In this document: positions 51,274-60,386 of the stretch, piece after piece
Numbering within the stretch: position 1 is the stretch's first letter
How the letters are laid out: the number at the start of each line of letters is the position of its first letter
Assembly: GCF_001273755.1 (NCBI RefSeq)
Contig: NZ_LGYA01000001.1
Coordinates: 1,658,362-1,722,361 of the forward strand
Origin: Peribacillus butanolivorans
GTDB taxonomy: Bacteria > Bacillota > Bacilli > Bacillales > DSM-1321
Direction of reading: 5' to 3'
Length of the DNA: 64,000 nt
Notes under the pieces: generated by a model
Seen by the model: only the letters and a program-made list of their open reading frames with translations
Told to the model about the DNA's origin: nothing
The model's database searches: none
Program-made: the position numbers and the translations under genes

Positions 51274-52686
51274 TTGAAAATCCATGTGGTGAATAAGGGG
51301 GATTCCTTGTGGAAGATTTCCCAGCAATATGGTGTCAGCACCAACCGAATTGTTAGGATCAATGGCCTTGAAAATCCCGAAAAGTTAGTGATTGGCCTAG
51401 CACTTTTGATTCCTGAACCTTATCTTCAGTACAGAGTTCAACCAGGGGATACTCTCGAAAAAATCGTGACTCAGTTTGGAACAACCTTACAGGAAATCAT
51501 GCAAAGAAATCGCATCACAAATCCTTCTAATATCTATCCAGGACAAAGACTTACCATTCCGGTCATTTTTCATACAGTAAGGGAACGAGATACCCTTTAT
51601 GACATAGCAAGACGTTATGGAACAACAGTTCAATCCATAATGCAGACTAATCGAATTACAGACCCTATTAGTATTTATCCCGGACAGATAGTAAAGATTC
51701 CTCAGAAACCGAAACCCACGATTGATGTGAATGGTTTTACAAACGTTTATGGGCAAAGAGGCGCGGTACAGGTACGTGAAGTAGCCTACGATTTGACCTA
51801 CGTAAGTCCGTTTGGTTATAGAATGAGGCAAGATGGGAGTTTAGAAGTCATTGATGACAACCCGACTATACAAGCGGCGCAGTCAACTGGAGTTGTACCC
51901 ATGATGTGCATAACGAATTTTTCCGCCACTGAAGCGGGAACAAGGCTTGCACATACGATACTTTCTGATTTAAGTTTAGTGGAAAAATTATTGACCAATG
52001 TCATAAATACGATGAAAAATAAAGGTTACCGTGGATTGAATATCGACTTTGAAAGTGTAGCGTCTGAAGACCGTGATTTCTACAATCGGTTTCTCCAAAG
52101 AGCAGTGGATCGATTGCGTCCTGAAGGCTACTTTGTGTCCTCCTCCCTTGCCCCAAAAACTAGTGCCAATCAAAAGGGATTATTAGTTGAAGCACATGAT
52201 TATCCTGTTCACGGACGGCTGCTCGATTTCGTTGTGCTGATGACATATGAATGGGGTTACCGAAAGGGACCGCCACAGGCTATCTCTCCCATTAATCAAA
52301 TCAAGCGGGTCCTAGACTATGCAGTTACAGTGATTCCAACAAACAAAATCTTTATAGGCTTTCAAATTTATGCACGTGACTGGCTTGTTCCTCATATAGA
52401 GGGTCAAGAAGCAGAGACTTTCGACATGCAGGAAGCCATCAGGCGTGCCACCCAATATAATGTAGAAATAAAATATGACGAGACAACCCAATCACCTTAT
52501 TATAGATACAAAGACAGTCAGGGGCGCACACATGAAGTTTGGTTTGAGGACGCACGCAGTGCTAAAGCCAAATTCGACCTGGTGAAGAGTTACAGGGCAA
52601 GGGGGCTCAGTTATTGGGTACTTGGTTATCCTTTTCCTCAGAATTGGGAATTACTTGGAGATACATTTATTGTGCGAAAATTGTAA
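51274..52686 (+). CDS. LysM-GH18 glycosidase, SleL/YaaH-like spore cortex-lytic enzyme
   Basis: 470 residues from a TTG at 51274, chosen because relatives begin directly with the first LysM (KIHVVNKGDSLWKI); an ATG at 51241 is possible. Three LysM modules, about 2-47, 52-96 and 99-143, bind peptidoglycan. The GH18 barrel (about 150-470) has GLNIDFES, in which Glu260 is the general acid, and ends YWVLGYPFPQNW. Such N-acetylglucosaminidases cut cortex muramic-lactam peptidoglycan during germination or act on the spore coat. The lack of a signal peptide agrees with a coat/cortex enzyme made in the mother cell. This indicates a spore former. Confidence 0.88.
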   Translation: MKIHVVNKGDSLWKISQQYGVSTNRIVRINGLENPEKLVIGLALLIPEPYLQYRVQPGDTLEKIVTQFGTTLQEIMQRNRITNPSNIYPGQRLTIPVIFHTVRERDTLYDIARRYGTTVQSIMQTNRITDPISIYPGQIVKIPQKPKPTIDVNGFTNVYGQRGAVQVREVAYDLTYVSPFGYRMRQDGSLEVIDDNPTIQAAQSTGVVPMMCITNFSATEAGTRLAHTILSDLSLVEKLLTNVINTMKNKGYRGLNIDFESVASEDRDFYNRFLQRAVDRLRPEGYFVSSSLAPKTSANQKGLLVEAHDYPVHGRLLDFVVLMTYEWGYRKGPPQAISPINQIKRVLDYAVTVIPTNKIFIGFQIYARDWLVPHIEGQEAETFDMQEAIRRATQYNVEIKYDETTQSPYYRYKDSQGRTHEVWFEDARSAKAKFDLVKSYRARGLSYWVLGYPFPQNWELLGDTFIVRKL

Positions 52687-53245
52687 GATGTTTTTTAATA
52701 GCACTGAAATTGCCCGCCCTAGAAGTTCATCATTGCTTTTTGCCTGACATGGGGTCAACAAAATGAGCGTTTTTGGCAGAATAAGAATCAAACAATCATT
52801 ATATCCTCATTTATAATCACAACTATTAAATCTTAATGCCCTTTTTGTAAAATGTGGATGAGAAGAAGCAAAAGTTACTTCATATGTCCATGCATTGAAG
52901 GAAGTTGCTGCCATGCTCTATTTCAAGGTATTACACAGACAGCTTATTTAAGGGGCGAATCTTTGAAAAATTAACGACTGCCAAGGAATGCTTTTTGCTA
53001 AAAAAAGGTTAATTTTTAACATATAAAGAGGTTTAAGAACAAAAATTTATCCTCTATTATGTTTTTAATGTTAGCAAAATGCTCGGAACTTATTAATACC
53101 CATTCAACAATTTGCTGGGAATCAGCTACAATATGAAGAATGCTTTAAACAAGCCGCATAAGAAATTACTGAAGCTCAAACATAGCAAGGTGAATATCAA
53201 TGTCTCTTTAGGCTATTTCTACAAATTTAAATAAACGTCAAACTG
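52687..53245. other. intergenic before the IS1182 element
   Basis: Coding-like scraps near 53100-53185 (QQFAGNQLQYEECFKQAA) without start; nothing identifiable. Confidence 0.35.
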
Positions 53246-53335
53246 AAAAACGCTGACTATAGTCAGCGTCAGACTGTAGACAAACTCGATGGAAATCGAG
53301 TTTGTCTACAGTTTTTTTAAGGGTTTTAAAAATTC

Positions 53336-53465
53336 GAACGTTGATTTCCACTCCAGGCACTCGCTTTCCGCGGGCGGTCCGAGCCTCCTCGGCGCCTTTG
53401 CGCCTGTGGGGTCTCCCTTGGACGCTTTTCCCGCAGGAGTCTCGCACCTTCCGTTCCAATCAACT
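53336..53465. repeat. GC-rich structured non-coding leader of the IS
   Basis: Unlike the AT-rich surroundings; contains nested stems such as CCGAG-CCT-CCTCGG and GGCGC-CTTT-GCGCC. No ORF with coding character. Confidence 0.55.
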
Positions 53466-53549
53466 TTGTTTTAACAATTAGATTTAACCGCTTTTGCCTA
53501 CAGTCTTTTTTGTTTTAAAATAGGAGTATTAAAACTTGAGGTGATGACG

Positions 53550-54907
53550 ATGCTTTCGAAACATAATTCTATTCAGCGAGATCAACTTGAAATGATTACT
53601 TTGGATCAACTGGTGCCAGCGAACCATTTGGTTCGTAAAATTGAGGCGGCCATTGACTTCACTTTCATTTATGACTTGGTGAAAGATATGTATTCAGAGA
53701 TAGGGCGCCCAAGTATTGATCCAGTTATTTTAGTTAAATTGACATTCATTCAATATACCTTCGGTATTCGTTCGATGCGTAAAACGATTGAAGAAGTTGA
53801 AACGAATATGGCTTACCGTTGGTTTTTAGGTTACGGTTTCCATGATAAAGTACCTCACTTCTCAACGTTCGGGAAAAATTATGAGCGTCGCTTTAAAGAT
53901 ACAGACCTGTTTGAACAGATTTTTTATCGTATCTTAATGACAGCTTCAGAAAGAAAGTTAATAAGTGCAGAGCACGTATTCGTTGATTCAACACATGTGA
54001 AAGCCAGTGCGAATAAGCGAAAATTCGAAAAGAAAATCGTTCGTAAGGAAACACGAGCATATCAAGGACGCCTTCAAGAAGAAATAAATCAAGATCGTGA
54101 AAATAATGGAAAGAAGCCTTTTCCACCGGATAAATTTGATAAAGAAGAAACCAAAGAGATTAAAGAAAGTACAACTGACCCTGAGAGTGGCTACTATGTA
54201 AAAGATGAACGAACAAAACAGTTTGCCTATTCATTTCATGCGGCTGCAGACCGCAACGGTTTTGTGCTGGGGACGATTGTAACACCGGGAAATACGCATG
54301 ATAGTCATATCTTAGAGCCTCTTGTTGAACGAGTAATTGAGAAAGTTGGAAAACCTGAAGCTGTTGCCGCAGATGCAGCTTACAAAACACCAGCCATTAC
54401 AAGCTACCTTTTTAGGAAAGAAATCACACCAGCTTTACCCTATACACGTCCACGAACAAAAGAAGGGTTCTTTCGCAAGCATGACTATGTTTACGATGAA
54501 CATTTTGATTGTTATCTCTGCCCATCGGGCGAGATTTTAAAGTACTCAACAACAAATAAAGAGGGCTATCGCGAGTACAAATCACCCAAACACACTTGTG
54601 CGACATGCTCATCTTTATCACGGTGTACAGAAAGCAAAGACCACCAAAAAGTGGTGACACGGCATATCTGGCAAGCATATGTGGAAGAAGCAGATCATCT
54701 GCGTACTCATCAAGATGTAAAACCTATATATGCGAAACGTAAAGAAACGATTGAGCGTGATTCGCAGATGTAAAAGAAAAGCATGGTATGCGTTGGACTA
54801 CTTTAAGGGGACTTAAAAAATTGTCGATGCAAGCGATGCTTACTTTCGCTGCCATTAATTTAAAGAAGATGGCCAATTGGACATGGCAAGGTCCAAAAAT
54901 GGCTTAA
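53550..54907 (+). pseudogene. IS1182-family transposase, frameshifted near the end
   Basis: From the ATG at 53550 (GAGGTGAT upstream) the frame is open to 54773 and codes for the DUF772 N-terminal domain (LVPANHLVRKIEAAIDF...GRPSIDPVILVKL) and the DDE core (VFVDSTHVKASANKRK; YSFHAAADRNGFVLG; AVAADAAYKTP) plus a Cys-rich segment. It stops at IERDSQM, whereas the next frame continues with KEKHGMRWTTLRGLKKLSMQ and ends at ATGGCTTAA (54907), the usual family end with the last Glu region (IERxFADAKEKHGMR). Single-base losses near 54755-54770 therefore inactivate it. Confidence 0.85.
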
Positions 54908-55096
54908 CAGAGTGGGCTCGTAGAGCCCCAATATCTTAACCTTGGACCAAAATTCAAAAGGAATTTCAAAAGGGGTTCGGAATTTTATAATTCCGAACCC
55001 CTTTTGTCTACAAACTGACGCTGACTATAGTCAGCGTTTTTACATTATTGAAAACAAACGGTATTAATACTTATTGCTGTTTACTTATTTAAATTA

Positions 55097-56161
55097 TTAC
55101 TCATCTTTATTATCTGGGTCAGTTGCATCTTTAGGGTCTTCAATCGGATCTTCTGTATTAGTGCCCCCATCATTTTCATCGATATTATCTGGGTCAGTTG
55201 CATCTTTAGGGTCTTCAATCGGATCTTCTTTATTAGTGCCCCCATCATTTTCATCGATATTATCTGGGTCAGTTGCATCTTTAGGGTCTTCAATCGGATC
55301 TTCTTTATTAGTGCCCCCATCATTTTCATCGATATTATCTGGGTCAGTTGCATCTTTAGGGTCTTCAATCGGATCTTCTTTATTAGTGCCCCCATCATTT
55401 TCATCGATATTATCTGGGTCAGTTGCATCTTTAGGGTCTTCAATCGGATCTTCTTTATTAGTGCCCCCATCATTTTCATCGATATTATCTGGGTCAGTTG
55501 CATCTTTAGGGTCTTCAATCGGATCTTCTTTATTAGTGCCCCCATCATTTTCATCGATATTATCTGGGTCAGTTGCATCTTTAGGGTCTTCAATCGGATC
55601 TTCTTTATTAGTGCCCCCATCATTTTCATCGATATTATCTGGGTCAGTTGCATCTTTAGGGTCTTCAATCGGATCTTCTTTATTAGTGCCCCCATCATTT
55701 TCATCGATATTATCTGGGTCAGTTGCATCTTTAGGGTCTTCAATCGGATCTTCTTTATTAGTGCCCCCATCATTTTCATCGATATTATCTGGGTCAGTTG
55801 CATCTTTAGGGTCTTCAATCGGATCTTCTTTATTAGTGCCCCCATCATTTTCATCGATATTATCTGGGTCAGTTGCATCTTTAGGGTCTTCAATCGGATC
55901 TTCTTTATTAGTGCCCCCATCATTTTCATCGATATTATCTGGGTCAGTTGCATCTTTAGGGTCTTCAATCGGATCTTCTTTATTAGTGCCCCCATCATTT
56001 TCATCGATATTATCTGGGTCAGTTGCATCTTTAGGATCTTCAACTGGTTCCTCTGTATTAGGAGGAGCTGGATTGTTATCCTTATTTGTAGTATTACAAC
56101 CCATTAACATCATGGCAGAAAGAAAAACAACTGATAATAGTTTTAACCACTTTTGATTCAT
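55097..56161 (-). CDS. repeat lipoprotein (twelve 25-residue tandem repeats)
   Basis: 354 residues. Signal peptide MNQKWLKLLSVVFLSAMM followed by the lipobox LMGC (Cys22), so it is lipidated and tethered outside the membrane. After a short spacer come twelve complete copies of a 25-residue acidic unit containing DPKDATDPDNIDENDGGTN and a shortened thirteenth that ends the protein. There is no globular domain. The repeats are strongly acidic and Asp-rich, suggesting a flexible, perhaps calcium-binding, surface stalk. AGAGAGGACG precedes the ATG. Its downstream terminator seems to be split by the IS1182 insertion. Function not recognised. Confidence 0.85.
   Translation of the reverse strand: MNQKWLKLLSVVFLSAMMLMGCNTTNKDNNPAPPNTEEPVEDPKDATDPDNIDENDGGTNKEDPIEDPKDATDPDNIDENDGGTNKEDPIEDPKDATDPDNIDENDGGTNKEDPIEDPKDATDPDNIDENDGGTNKEDPIEDPKDATDPDNIDENDGGTNKEDPIEDPKDATDPDNIDENDGGTNKEDPIEDPKDATDPDNIDENDGGTNKEDPIEDPKDATDPDNIDENDGGTNKEDPIEDPKDATDPDNIDENDGGTNKEDPIEDPKDATDPDNIDENDGGTNKEDPIEDPKDATDPDNIDENDGGTNKEDPIEDPKDATDPDNIDENDGGTNTEDPIEDPKDATDPDNKDE
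55113..56061. repeat. 75-bp tandem repeat array, about 12.7 copies
   Basis: Units are identical at the DNA level apart from edge variants: the unit nearest the C-terminus has a K-to-T change (TNTED) and the first unit reads EPVED. Because 75 is a multiple of three, other frames are also open through the array on both strands, but only the lipoprotein frame has signal, start and ribosome binding site. Confidence 0.95.
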
Positions 56162-56591
56162 TTTTATCGTCCTCTCTATTGGCTTTTTACTTTCAATATT
56201 ACTTTTTCCTTTCTAATTTTTTTTATTCAAACACTGTATCAAATTATCTTCAATCACAGATAGGCTGATGAAGAGGTTGTAAAAAACAGAAGAAACTCGT
56301 CAAAAAGGTAGTCGTGAGAATAATTATTTAGTGTAAATGGAATTTTTATTAATACTATGGCGATACTTCAACTAAGGCTCTTTTCCAATACATCTACATG
56401 TAATTTTTGTTATAAAGTGAAACTAAGTTTGATAAGAAATTCATGAAAAACATGGATAAATCAACTTTTCATCAAAATCAAAACGTTTGAGTAAACTTCA
56501 TTTTTTAAAAAACTATAAAAATTCATTAAAAGCTAACCCTTATTCAAAACTTCAAAAGAACATAGGTAGGATATGAGGTAATTTTAGGTAC
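56162..56591. other. promoter region of the lipoprotein gene; nothing else recognised
   Basis: AT-rich; no ORF of coding character. Confidence 0.4.
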
Positions 56592-56624
56592 AAAAAAAGG
56601 CTATACCTTATAGGTATAAGCCCT
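56592..56624 (-). terminator. terminator of the truncated GNAT gene
   Basis: GGCTATACC-TTATA-GGTATAAGCC with T7 in minus-strand sense. Confidence 0.8.
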
Positions 56625-56709
56625 CTCTTGAAAATTGTACTTGAAGCGAAAACAAAATGAAGTTTAGCCGAATTTTTTTGATTTATTGATGGGTATCAAG
56701 ACGTTGAAA

Positions 56710-57063
56710 TCAAGATTCCAACGAAATATATTCAGCACCCTGTTCTTTTGCCCAATTATGTATATAACTGAGCAGCCTATATCCAAGGCCACTAGGGCGA
56801 TGATTTACATCAGTAACCAAATCTTGTACAAACACATAGCGTTCATTATACAAATCTTCATGCCAGCTAATACCTGCTAAAGCTACGATGCTTGTATCAT
56901 GATATAAAGCAAATAACTGTTGACCCTCCTTACGCATATCATTTAATAATTCTAGATATTCCTCTAAAGTCAAATCAGTATGTAACTGATTTATTATCGG
57001 ATAAGCCTGTAAGAATTGATGTTCTACAGTTAACTCTACAATATTTTCCACTGGTATTTTCAT
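56710..57063 (-). pseudogene. GNAT acetyltransferase truncated by a stop codon
   Basis: 117 residues are open: IPVENIVELTVEHQFLQAYPII start, LFALYHDTSIVALAGI, and motif A VTDVNHRPSGLGYRLLSYIHNWAKEQGAEYISLES. Directly after the TGA the same frame continues FQRLDTHQ, matching the usual S-(G)-x-Q-R-x-D-A-H segment, so a Gly codon has become TGA and the last 30 or so residues, including the beta5-beta7 part, are lost. GGAGAAAT precedes the ATG. The shortened protein might still fold, but loss of function is likely. Confidence 0.65.
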
Positions 57064-57106
57064 ATTAATTTCTCCTATCTTTTTTAATTTTTATTGCTTC
57101 GCCTTC

Positions 57107-57220
57107 CATAAATAGATACGGATTGATTTTCTGACATATAAACCTGTCCAAAATTTTTGTTAGTTAAAAATGCTTCTACTTCAGTGGAATCTTTATCAAT
57201 CTAGAGATTCATCACCCACT
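57107..57220 (-). pseudogene. C-terminal remnant of a gene once upstream of the GNAT
   Basis: DKDSTEVEAFLTNKNFGQVY then MSENQSVSIYGRRSNKN and stop, about 37 codons, preceded by an in-frame TAG and no start. It ends 44 bases before the GNAT start, as in an operon. Not recognised. Confidence 0.35.
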
Positions 57221-57282
57221 TAACCTACACTCGCTCACGAATTGGTTCGGTTTGAAGATGGGGTCTTCTCGCTAGATCTGAT

Positions 57283-57325
57283 AAAAAAAGAAGCGGAACA
57301 CAGTTAAGGTTCCTGCTTCTTTCTG
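57283..57325 (-). terminator. terminator of the ureohydrolase gene
   Basis: GAAGCGGAAC pairs with GTTCCTGCTTC, with a T7 run in minus-strand sense. Confidence 0.75.
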
Positions 57326-57448
57326 TTAATTTCACAGGTGAAATTTTTATTAGATGATCGCTTCTTAGATCTTATGCTAATCTGTGCTCAATTCTTTAAG
57401 ACTAATCGCTTGATTCCGTTGCATTCCTAATTTTCTTCCAATAAAATA

Positions 57449-58414
57449 TTATGAATGATTTTGGGTTGATTTTTCTAGTTCTTCTTCTTTTATCTTTAAG
57501 GCTACTAAACTAGCAAAGTCATGAATGATAGTCGCTGCCAATAGTGATGTGATTTGTGTTGGATCATAAGGGGGGAGGACTTCCACTAGGTCGAATCCAA
57601 TAAAGTTAAATCCCTGCAGAGAACGAATCATCTCTAGGGTTTCAAAGCTGTTTAGACCGCCGACCTCTAGGGTGCCTGTACCAGGGGCACAGGATGGATC
57701 CACAAAATCTATATCAAAACTCAAGAAACATGGTGTATCCCCAATGGTCTTCTTGACTTCCTTCAAAACATCCTTGATGCCTCTTTCCTTCAGTTCAGGC
57801 GTAGTTATCACGTTGTATCCTAGATCCGTGCTGGAATCTATATCTCCTGGATGATTGAGCGTCCCTCTAATTCCAATTTGGAAAACTTTATCCGTTTGGA
57901 GCAAACCTTCCTCATATGCACGGATAAAAGGGGAACCATGCCAATATTTCTCTTCATAATAGGTATCCCAGGTATCAGTATGTGAATCAAAATGGAGCAT
58001 TGCAACAGGTCCATGTACTTTTGCGGCAGCTCGCAGGTTTGCCAATGTTACTGAATGATCCCCGCCAATACCTATTGGAATGATTCCTTCTTTCATTAAG
58101 TCTGTCATTGAACTTTCAATTAGCTCATAGCTTCGGTGTATATTATGGGGAATCACTGAAATATCCCCAATATCAATGGCATTACAATCGTCAAATGGGT
58201 ACACCTTGTGTATCGGATGGTAAGGAAACAAGGTCATAGATGCCTGGCGGATTGCCTGTGGGGCAAACCGTGCTCCTACCCTGAATGAAGCAGCTGTATC
58301 AAAAGGTATACCTAATACTGCCAATTTGGCATTTTCTCTTGAGGCAGGTAAGCGCATAAATGATCCGGTCGTACAAAACTCTGGTTTTACGTCAGGAGAT
58401 AACGGATATTTCAT
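57449..58414 (-). CDS. agmatinase/guanidinobutyrase family ureohydrolase
   Basis: 321 residues from the ATG at 58414, with GGAGGA 8 bases upstream; the frame reaches back to 58465 without a ribosome binding site. The dinuclear manganese ligands are all present: GGDHSVT, DSHTDTWD and SFDIDFVDPS. The FMRLP segment near the start and YEEKYWHGSPFIRAYEEGLL resemble guanidinobutyrases and agmatinases rather than arginase. It splits a guanidino compound into urea and an amine. A perfect sigma-54 promoter precedes it, and the divergent permease has one too, so the pair is a SigL-controlled uptake and hydrolysis unit; glutamate dehydrogenase downstream would take the nitrogen-carbon skeleton on. Confidence 0.88.
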   Translation of the reverse strand: MKYPLSPDVKPEFCTTGSFMRLPASRENAKLAVLGIPFDTAASFRVGARFAPQAIRQASMTLFPYHPIHKVYPFDDCNAIDIGDISVIPHNIHRSYELIESSMTDLMKEGIIPIGIGGDHSVTLANLRAAAKVHGPVAMLHFDSHTDTWDTYYEEKYWHGSPFIRAYEEGLLQTDKVFQIGIRGTLNHPGDIDSSTDLGYNVITTPELKERGIKDVLKEVKKTIGDTPCFLSFDIDFVDPSCAPGTGTLEVGGLNSFETLEMIRSLQGFNFIGFDLVEVLPPYDPTQITSLLAATIIHDFASLVALKIKEEELEKSTQNHS

Positions 58415-58459
58415 TTTTGTATTCCTCCATTTTCTTATTTCTTTCATTGTAGAGAAACA

Positions 58460-58477
58460 ATGCAATTATCATGCCAA
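58460..58477 (-). promoter_or_regulatory. sigma-54 promoter of the ureohydrolase gene
   Basis: In minus-strand sense TTGGCATGATAATTGCAT: GG and GC separated by exactly 10 bases and both half sites matching TGGCAYR-N4-TTGCW. It ends 46 bases before the start codon. Confidence 0.85.
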
Positions 58478-58557
58478 GTCCCTATTAAGTGATATCTATA
58501 TGTTCTAACTAGATATTATTTGCAGGAGTTATGAAGGAGCGCATAATCTATGAAAAA

Positions 58558-58570
58558 TTGAATCGCTTAT
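58558..58570. promoter_or_regulatory. candidate enhancer site (TTGAATCGCTTAT)
   Basis: 12 of 13 bases recur at 60235-60247 in front of the third sigma-54 promoter; it lies 80-130 bases from both divergent -24 elements, the usual distance for an activator site. Confidence 0.4.
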
Positions 58571-58685
58571 CGGAAGGCGATGTACTACTTCATTCTTGTG
58601 AATAAAATTCATTACGCTGTCTAATATTGCATAATTTAAAAGCTTATTATTACGAAATTCATGTATTTAAGTGAACAGTAAACAT

Positions 58686-58703
58686 TTGGCACAGAATTTG
58701 CAT
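58686..58703 (+). promoter_or_regulatory. sigma-54 promoter of the permease gene
   Basis: TTGGCACAGAATTTGCAT: canonical -24/-12 with GG-N10-GC spacing; about 100 bases before the GTG start. Confidence 0.88.
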
Positions 58704-58774
58704 TTAGATATTTTTGAAAATTTGAAAAATGGGGAGGTCTTTAAATCTATTAAAGATGTGTTAATCCTAATAAA

Positions 58775-58788
58775 TGAAAGCGATTACA
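58775..58788. promoter_or_regulatory. cre site in the permease leader
   Basis: TGAAAGCGATTACA fits TGWNANCGNTNWCA exactly. It lies downstream of the promoter and touches the ribosome binding site, so CcpA would act as a roadblock, as at sigma-L genes such as lev and rocG. Confidence 0.65.
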
Positions 58789-58802
58789 AGGAGGAATGAT
58801 AG

Positions 58803-60149
58803 GTGGAAAATGGTGCTAAACTGAAAAGAACTCTAAAATTATGGCAAATTGTTATGATGGGGTTAGCTTATATGACGCCTATGGTCGTATTTGATACATT
58901 TGGTATTGTATCTGGAATTACGGGGGGGCACGTCCCAACAGCGTATATCGTTGCATTGGTGGGTATGCTTTTTACAGCCGCAAGCTATGGGAAACTTGTA
59001 AAAGTTTTCCCGACAGCTGGTTCTGCCTATACTTATACGCAAAAGGCAATTAACCGACATTTAGGATTCCTGGTAGGTTGGTCTTCGTTGTTAGATTATC
59101 TATTTTTGCCTATGGTAAATGCATTGTTGACCAAAATCTATCTCACAGCATTATTTCCAGAAGTTCCAACATGGATATGGGTAGTATTGTTTGTAGGGAT
59201 TGTCACCATTCTCAATCTCCGGAGTGTTAACGTACTTGCTAACTTTAATACCCTTTTTGTTTTAATTCAGATTGTCATCATGGTGGTGTTCATTATTCTT
59301 GTTGTCAAAGGCTTGCATAATGGAGAAGGTACAAGCGAAGTATTTACAATTCAGCCTTTCATAAATGGAGGAATGGACAATACGGCAATAATAACTGGAG
59401 CAACCATTCTTTGTTTTTCCTTTTTGGGGTTTGATGCAGTAACAACACTTTCAGAAGAAACACCAGATCCGAAAAAAACGATTCCGAAAGCGATCTTTTT
59501 AACAGCCCTTTGGGGTGGAATTATTTTCATCACCTCTTCATTCTTTATTCAGCTCTTTTTCCCGGACATGTCCCGTTTTAAGGAACCAGATGCTGCTTTA
59601 CCGGAAATCGCCCTTTATGTAGGTGGGAAGCTGTTCCAATCCATTTTTCTTTGTGCAACTTTCGTCAACACGCTAGCATCAGGACTAGCTTCACATGCCA
59701 GTGTCTCACGTCTTTTATATGTTATGGGCCGGGATAAAGTGTTTCCGGAAAAATGGTTTGGATTTATCCACCCTAAGTGGAAAACACCAGCTATTAATGT
59801 TGTCATAGTTGGAGTCATTTCATTGTCGGCTTTGTTTTTTGATTTAGTGACTGCCGCATCACTGATTAACTTTGGTGCATTAATGGCATTTACTTTTGTA
59901 AATCTGTCAGTGATCAGCCATTTTGTCTTCAGAGAGAAGAAGCATCGAACTATAAAGGGATGTTTCAATTACTTAATTATGCCTTTAATCGGAGCTATAT
60001 CAATTGCTATACTCTGGATCAATCTAGAGACTAGCTCACTAATAATGGGGTTAGGCTGGTTTATAATTGGTTTTTGTTATCTAATATTTATCACGAAGGC
60101 ATTTCGAACAGCTCCACCTCAATATCAAGTTGAAGAAATTCAGTTATAG
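58803..60149 (+). CDS. APC family amino-acid/polyamine permease (PuuP-like)
   Basis: 448 residues with 12 hydrophobic segments, GTG start with AAGGAGG upstream. [32 protein letters not shown] at the start, [25 protein letters not shown] and [21 protein letters not shown] ([25 protein letters not shown]) segments are typical of the PuuP putrescine/GABA-type branch of the APC superfamily. It faces the ureohydrolase gene and shares its sigma-54 class of promoter, so its substrate is probably the guanidino compound or the resulting amine. A terminator follows at 60161. Confidence 0.88.
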   Translation: MENGAKLKRTLKLWQIVMMGLAYMTPMVVFDTFGIVSGITGGHVPTAYIVALVGMLFTAASYGKLVKVFPTAGSAYTYTQKAINRHLGFLVGWSSLLDYLFLPMVNALLTKIYLTALFPEVPTWIWVVLFVGIVTILNLRSVNVLANFNTLFVLIQIVIMVVFIILVVKGLHNGEGTSEVFTIQPFINGGMDNTAIITGATILCFSFLGFDAVTTLSEETPDPKKTIPKAIFLTALWGGIIFITSSFFIQLFFPDMSRFKEPDAALPEIALYVGGKLFQSIFLCATFVNTLASGLASHASVSRLLYVMGRDKVFPEKWFGFIHPKWKTPAINVVIVGVISLSALFFDLVTAASLINFGALMAFTFVNLSVISHFVFREKKHRTIKGCFNYLIMPLIGAISIAILWINLETSSLIMGLGWFIIGFCYLIFITKAFRTAPPQYQVEEIQL

Positions 60150-60160
60150 AGTTTGAAAGG

Positions 60161-60192
60161 AAAAACGCATTTTAAAAAGGATGCGTTTTTTT
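60161..60192 (+). terminator. terminator of the permease gene
   Basis: AAAAACGCAT pairs with ATGCGTTTTT, T-run at the end. Confidence 0.8.
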
Positions 60193-60234
60193 CTATTTGT
60201 TTATTTCATCATCATATTTTAACATTATGCAAAT

Positions 60235-60247
60235 TTGAATTGCTTAT
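60235..60247. promoter_or_regulatory. candidate enhancer site (TTGAATTGCTTAT)
   Basis: Matches 58558-58570 at 12 of 13 positions and lies about 100 bases upstream of the glutamate dehydrogenase -24 element; a palindrome TATGAATGTATACATAT overlaps its end. Confidence 0.4.
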
Positions 60248-60332
60248 GAATGTATACATATGGTCTGGATGAATGAAGTGTGAAACCATGTAGGAAAGTG
60301 GCGATATACTGCCAACCAGCAACATTGGTAAA

Positions 60333-60350
60333 GCTGGCACGGAAATTGCT
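60333..60350 (+). promoter_or_regulatory. sigma-54 promoter of the glutamate dehydrogenase operon
   Basis: CTGGCACGGAAATTGCT is a perfect match to TGGCACG-N4-TTGCW with GG-N10-GC spacing; 37 bases before the start codon. Confidence 0.88.
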
Positions 60351-60386
60351 TTATACATTTATAAGAATAAAAAATGAGGTGCTAAA

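Larger units (their letters stand above)
53246..55041 (+). mobile_element. IS1182-family insertion sequence
   Basis: About 1.8 kb. Both ends carry CGCTGACTATAGTCAGCG (53251-53268 and 55019-55036), then inward CAG-NN-TGTAGACAAA as inverted repeats. The outer edges are A5 on the left and T5 on the right. The palindrome may be a duplicated target, the terminator of the neighbouring lipoprotein gene, or part of the element ends; see findings. Inside are a second hairpin (CTGTAGACAAACTCG, 53273-53310), a GC-rich structured leader (53336-53465), the transposase and a closing hairpin (GGGGTTCGGAATT, 54971-55005). Confidence 0.8.

Noticed and set aside
55081-56043. Second minus-strand ORF through the repeats
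   Set aside because: Same cause; internal ATG without ribosome binding site in the wrong frame of the lipoprotein gene.
55113-56061. Tandem array as a possible CRISPR
   Set aside because: Units are contiguous and identical with no variable spacers.
55074-56156. Plus-strand 360-codon ORF through the 75-bp repeats
   Set aside because: It has no ribosome binding site or sensible composition; it is open only because the repeat length is a multiple of three. The minus-strand lipoprotein has a signal peptide and lipobox.
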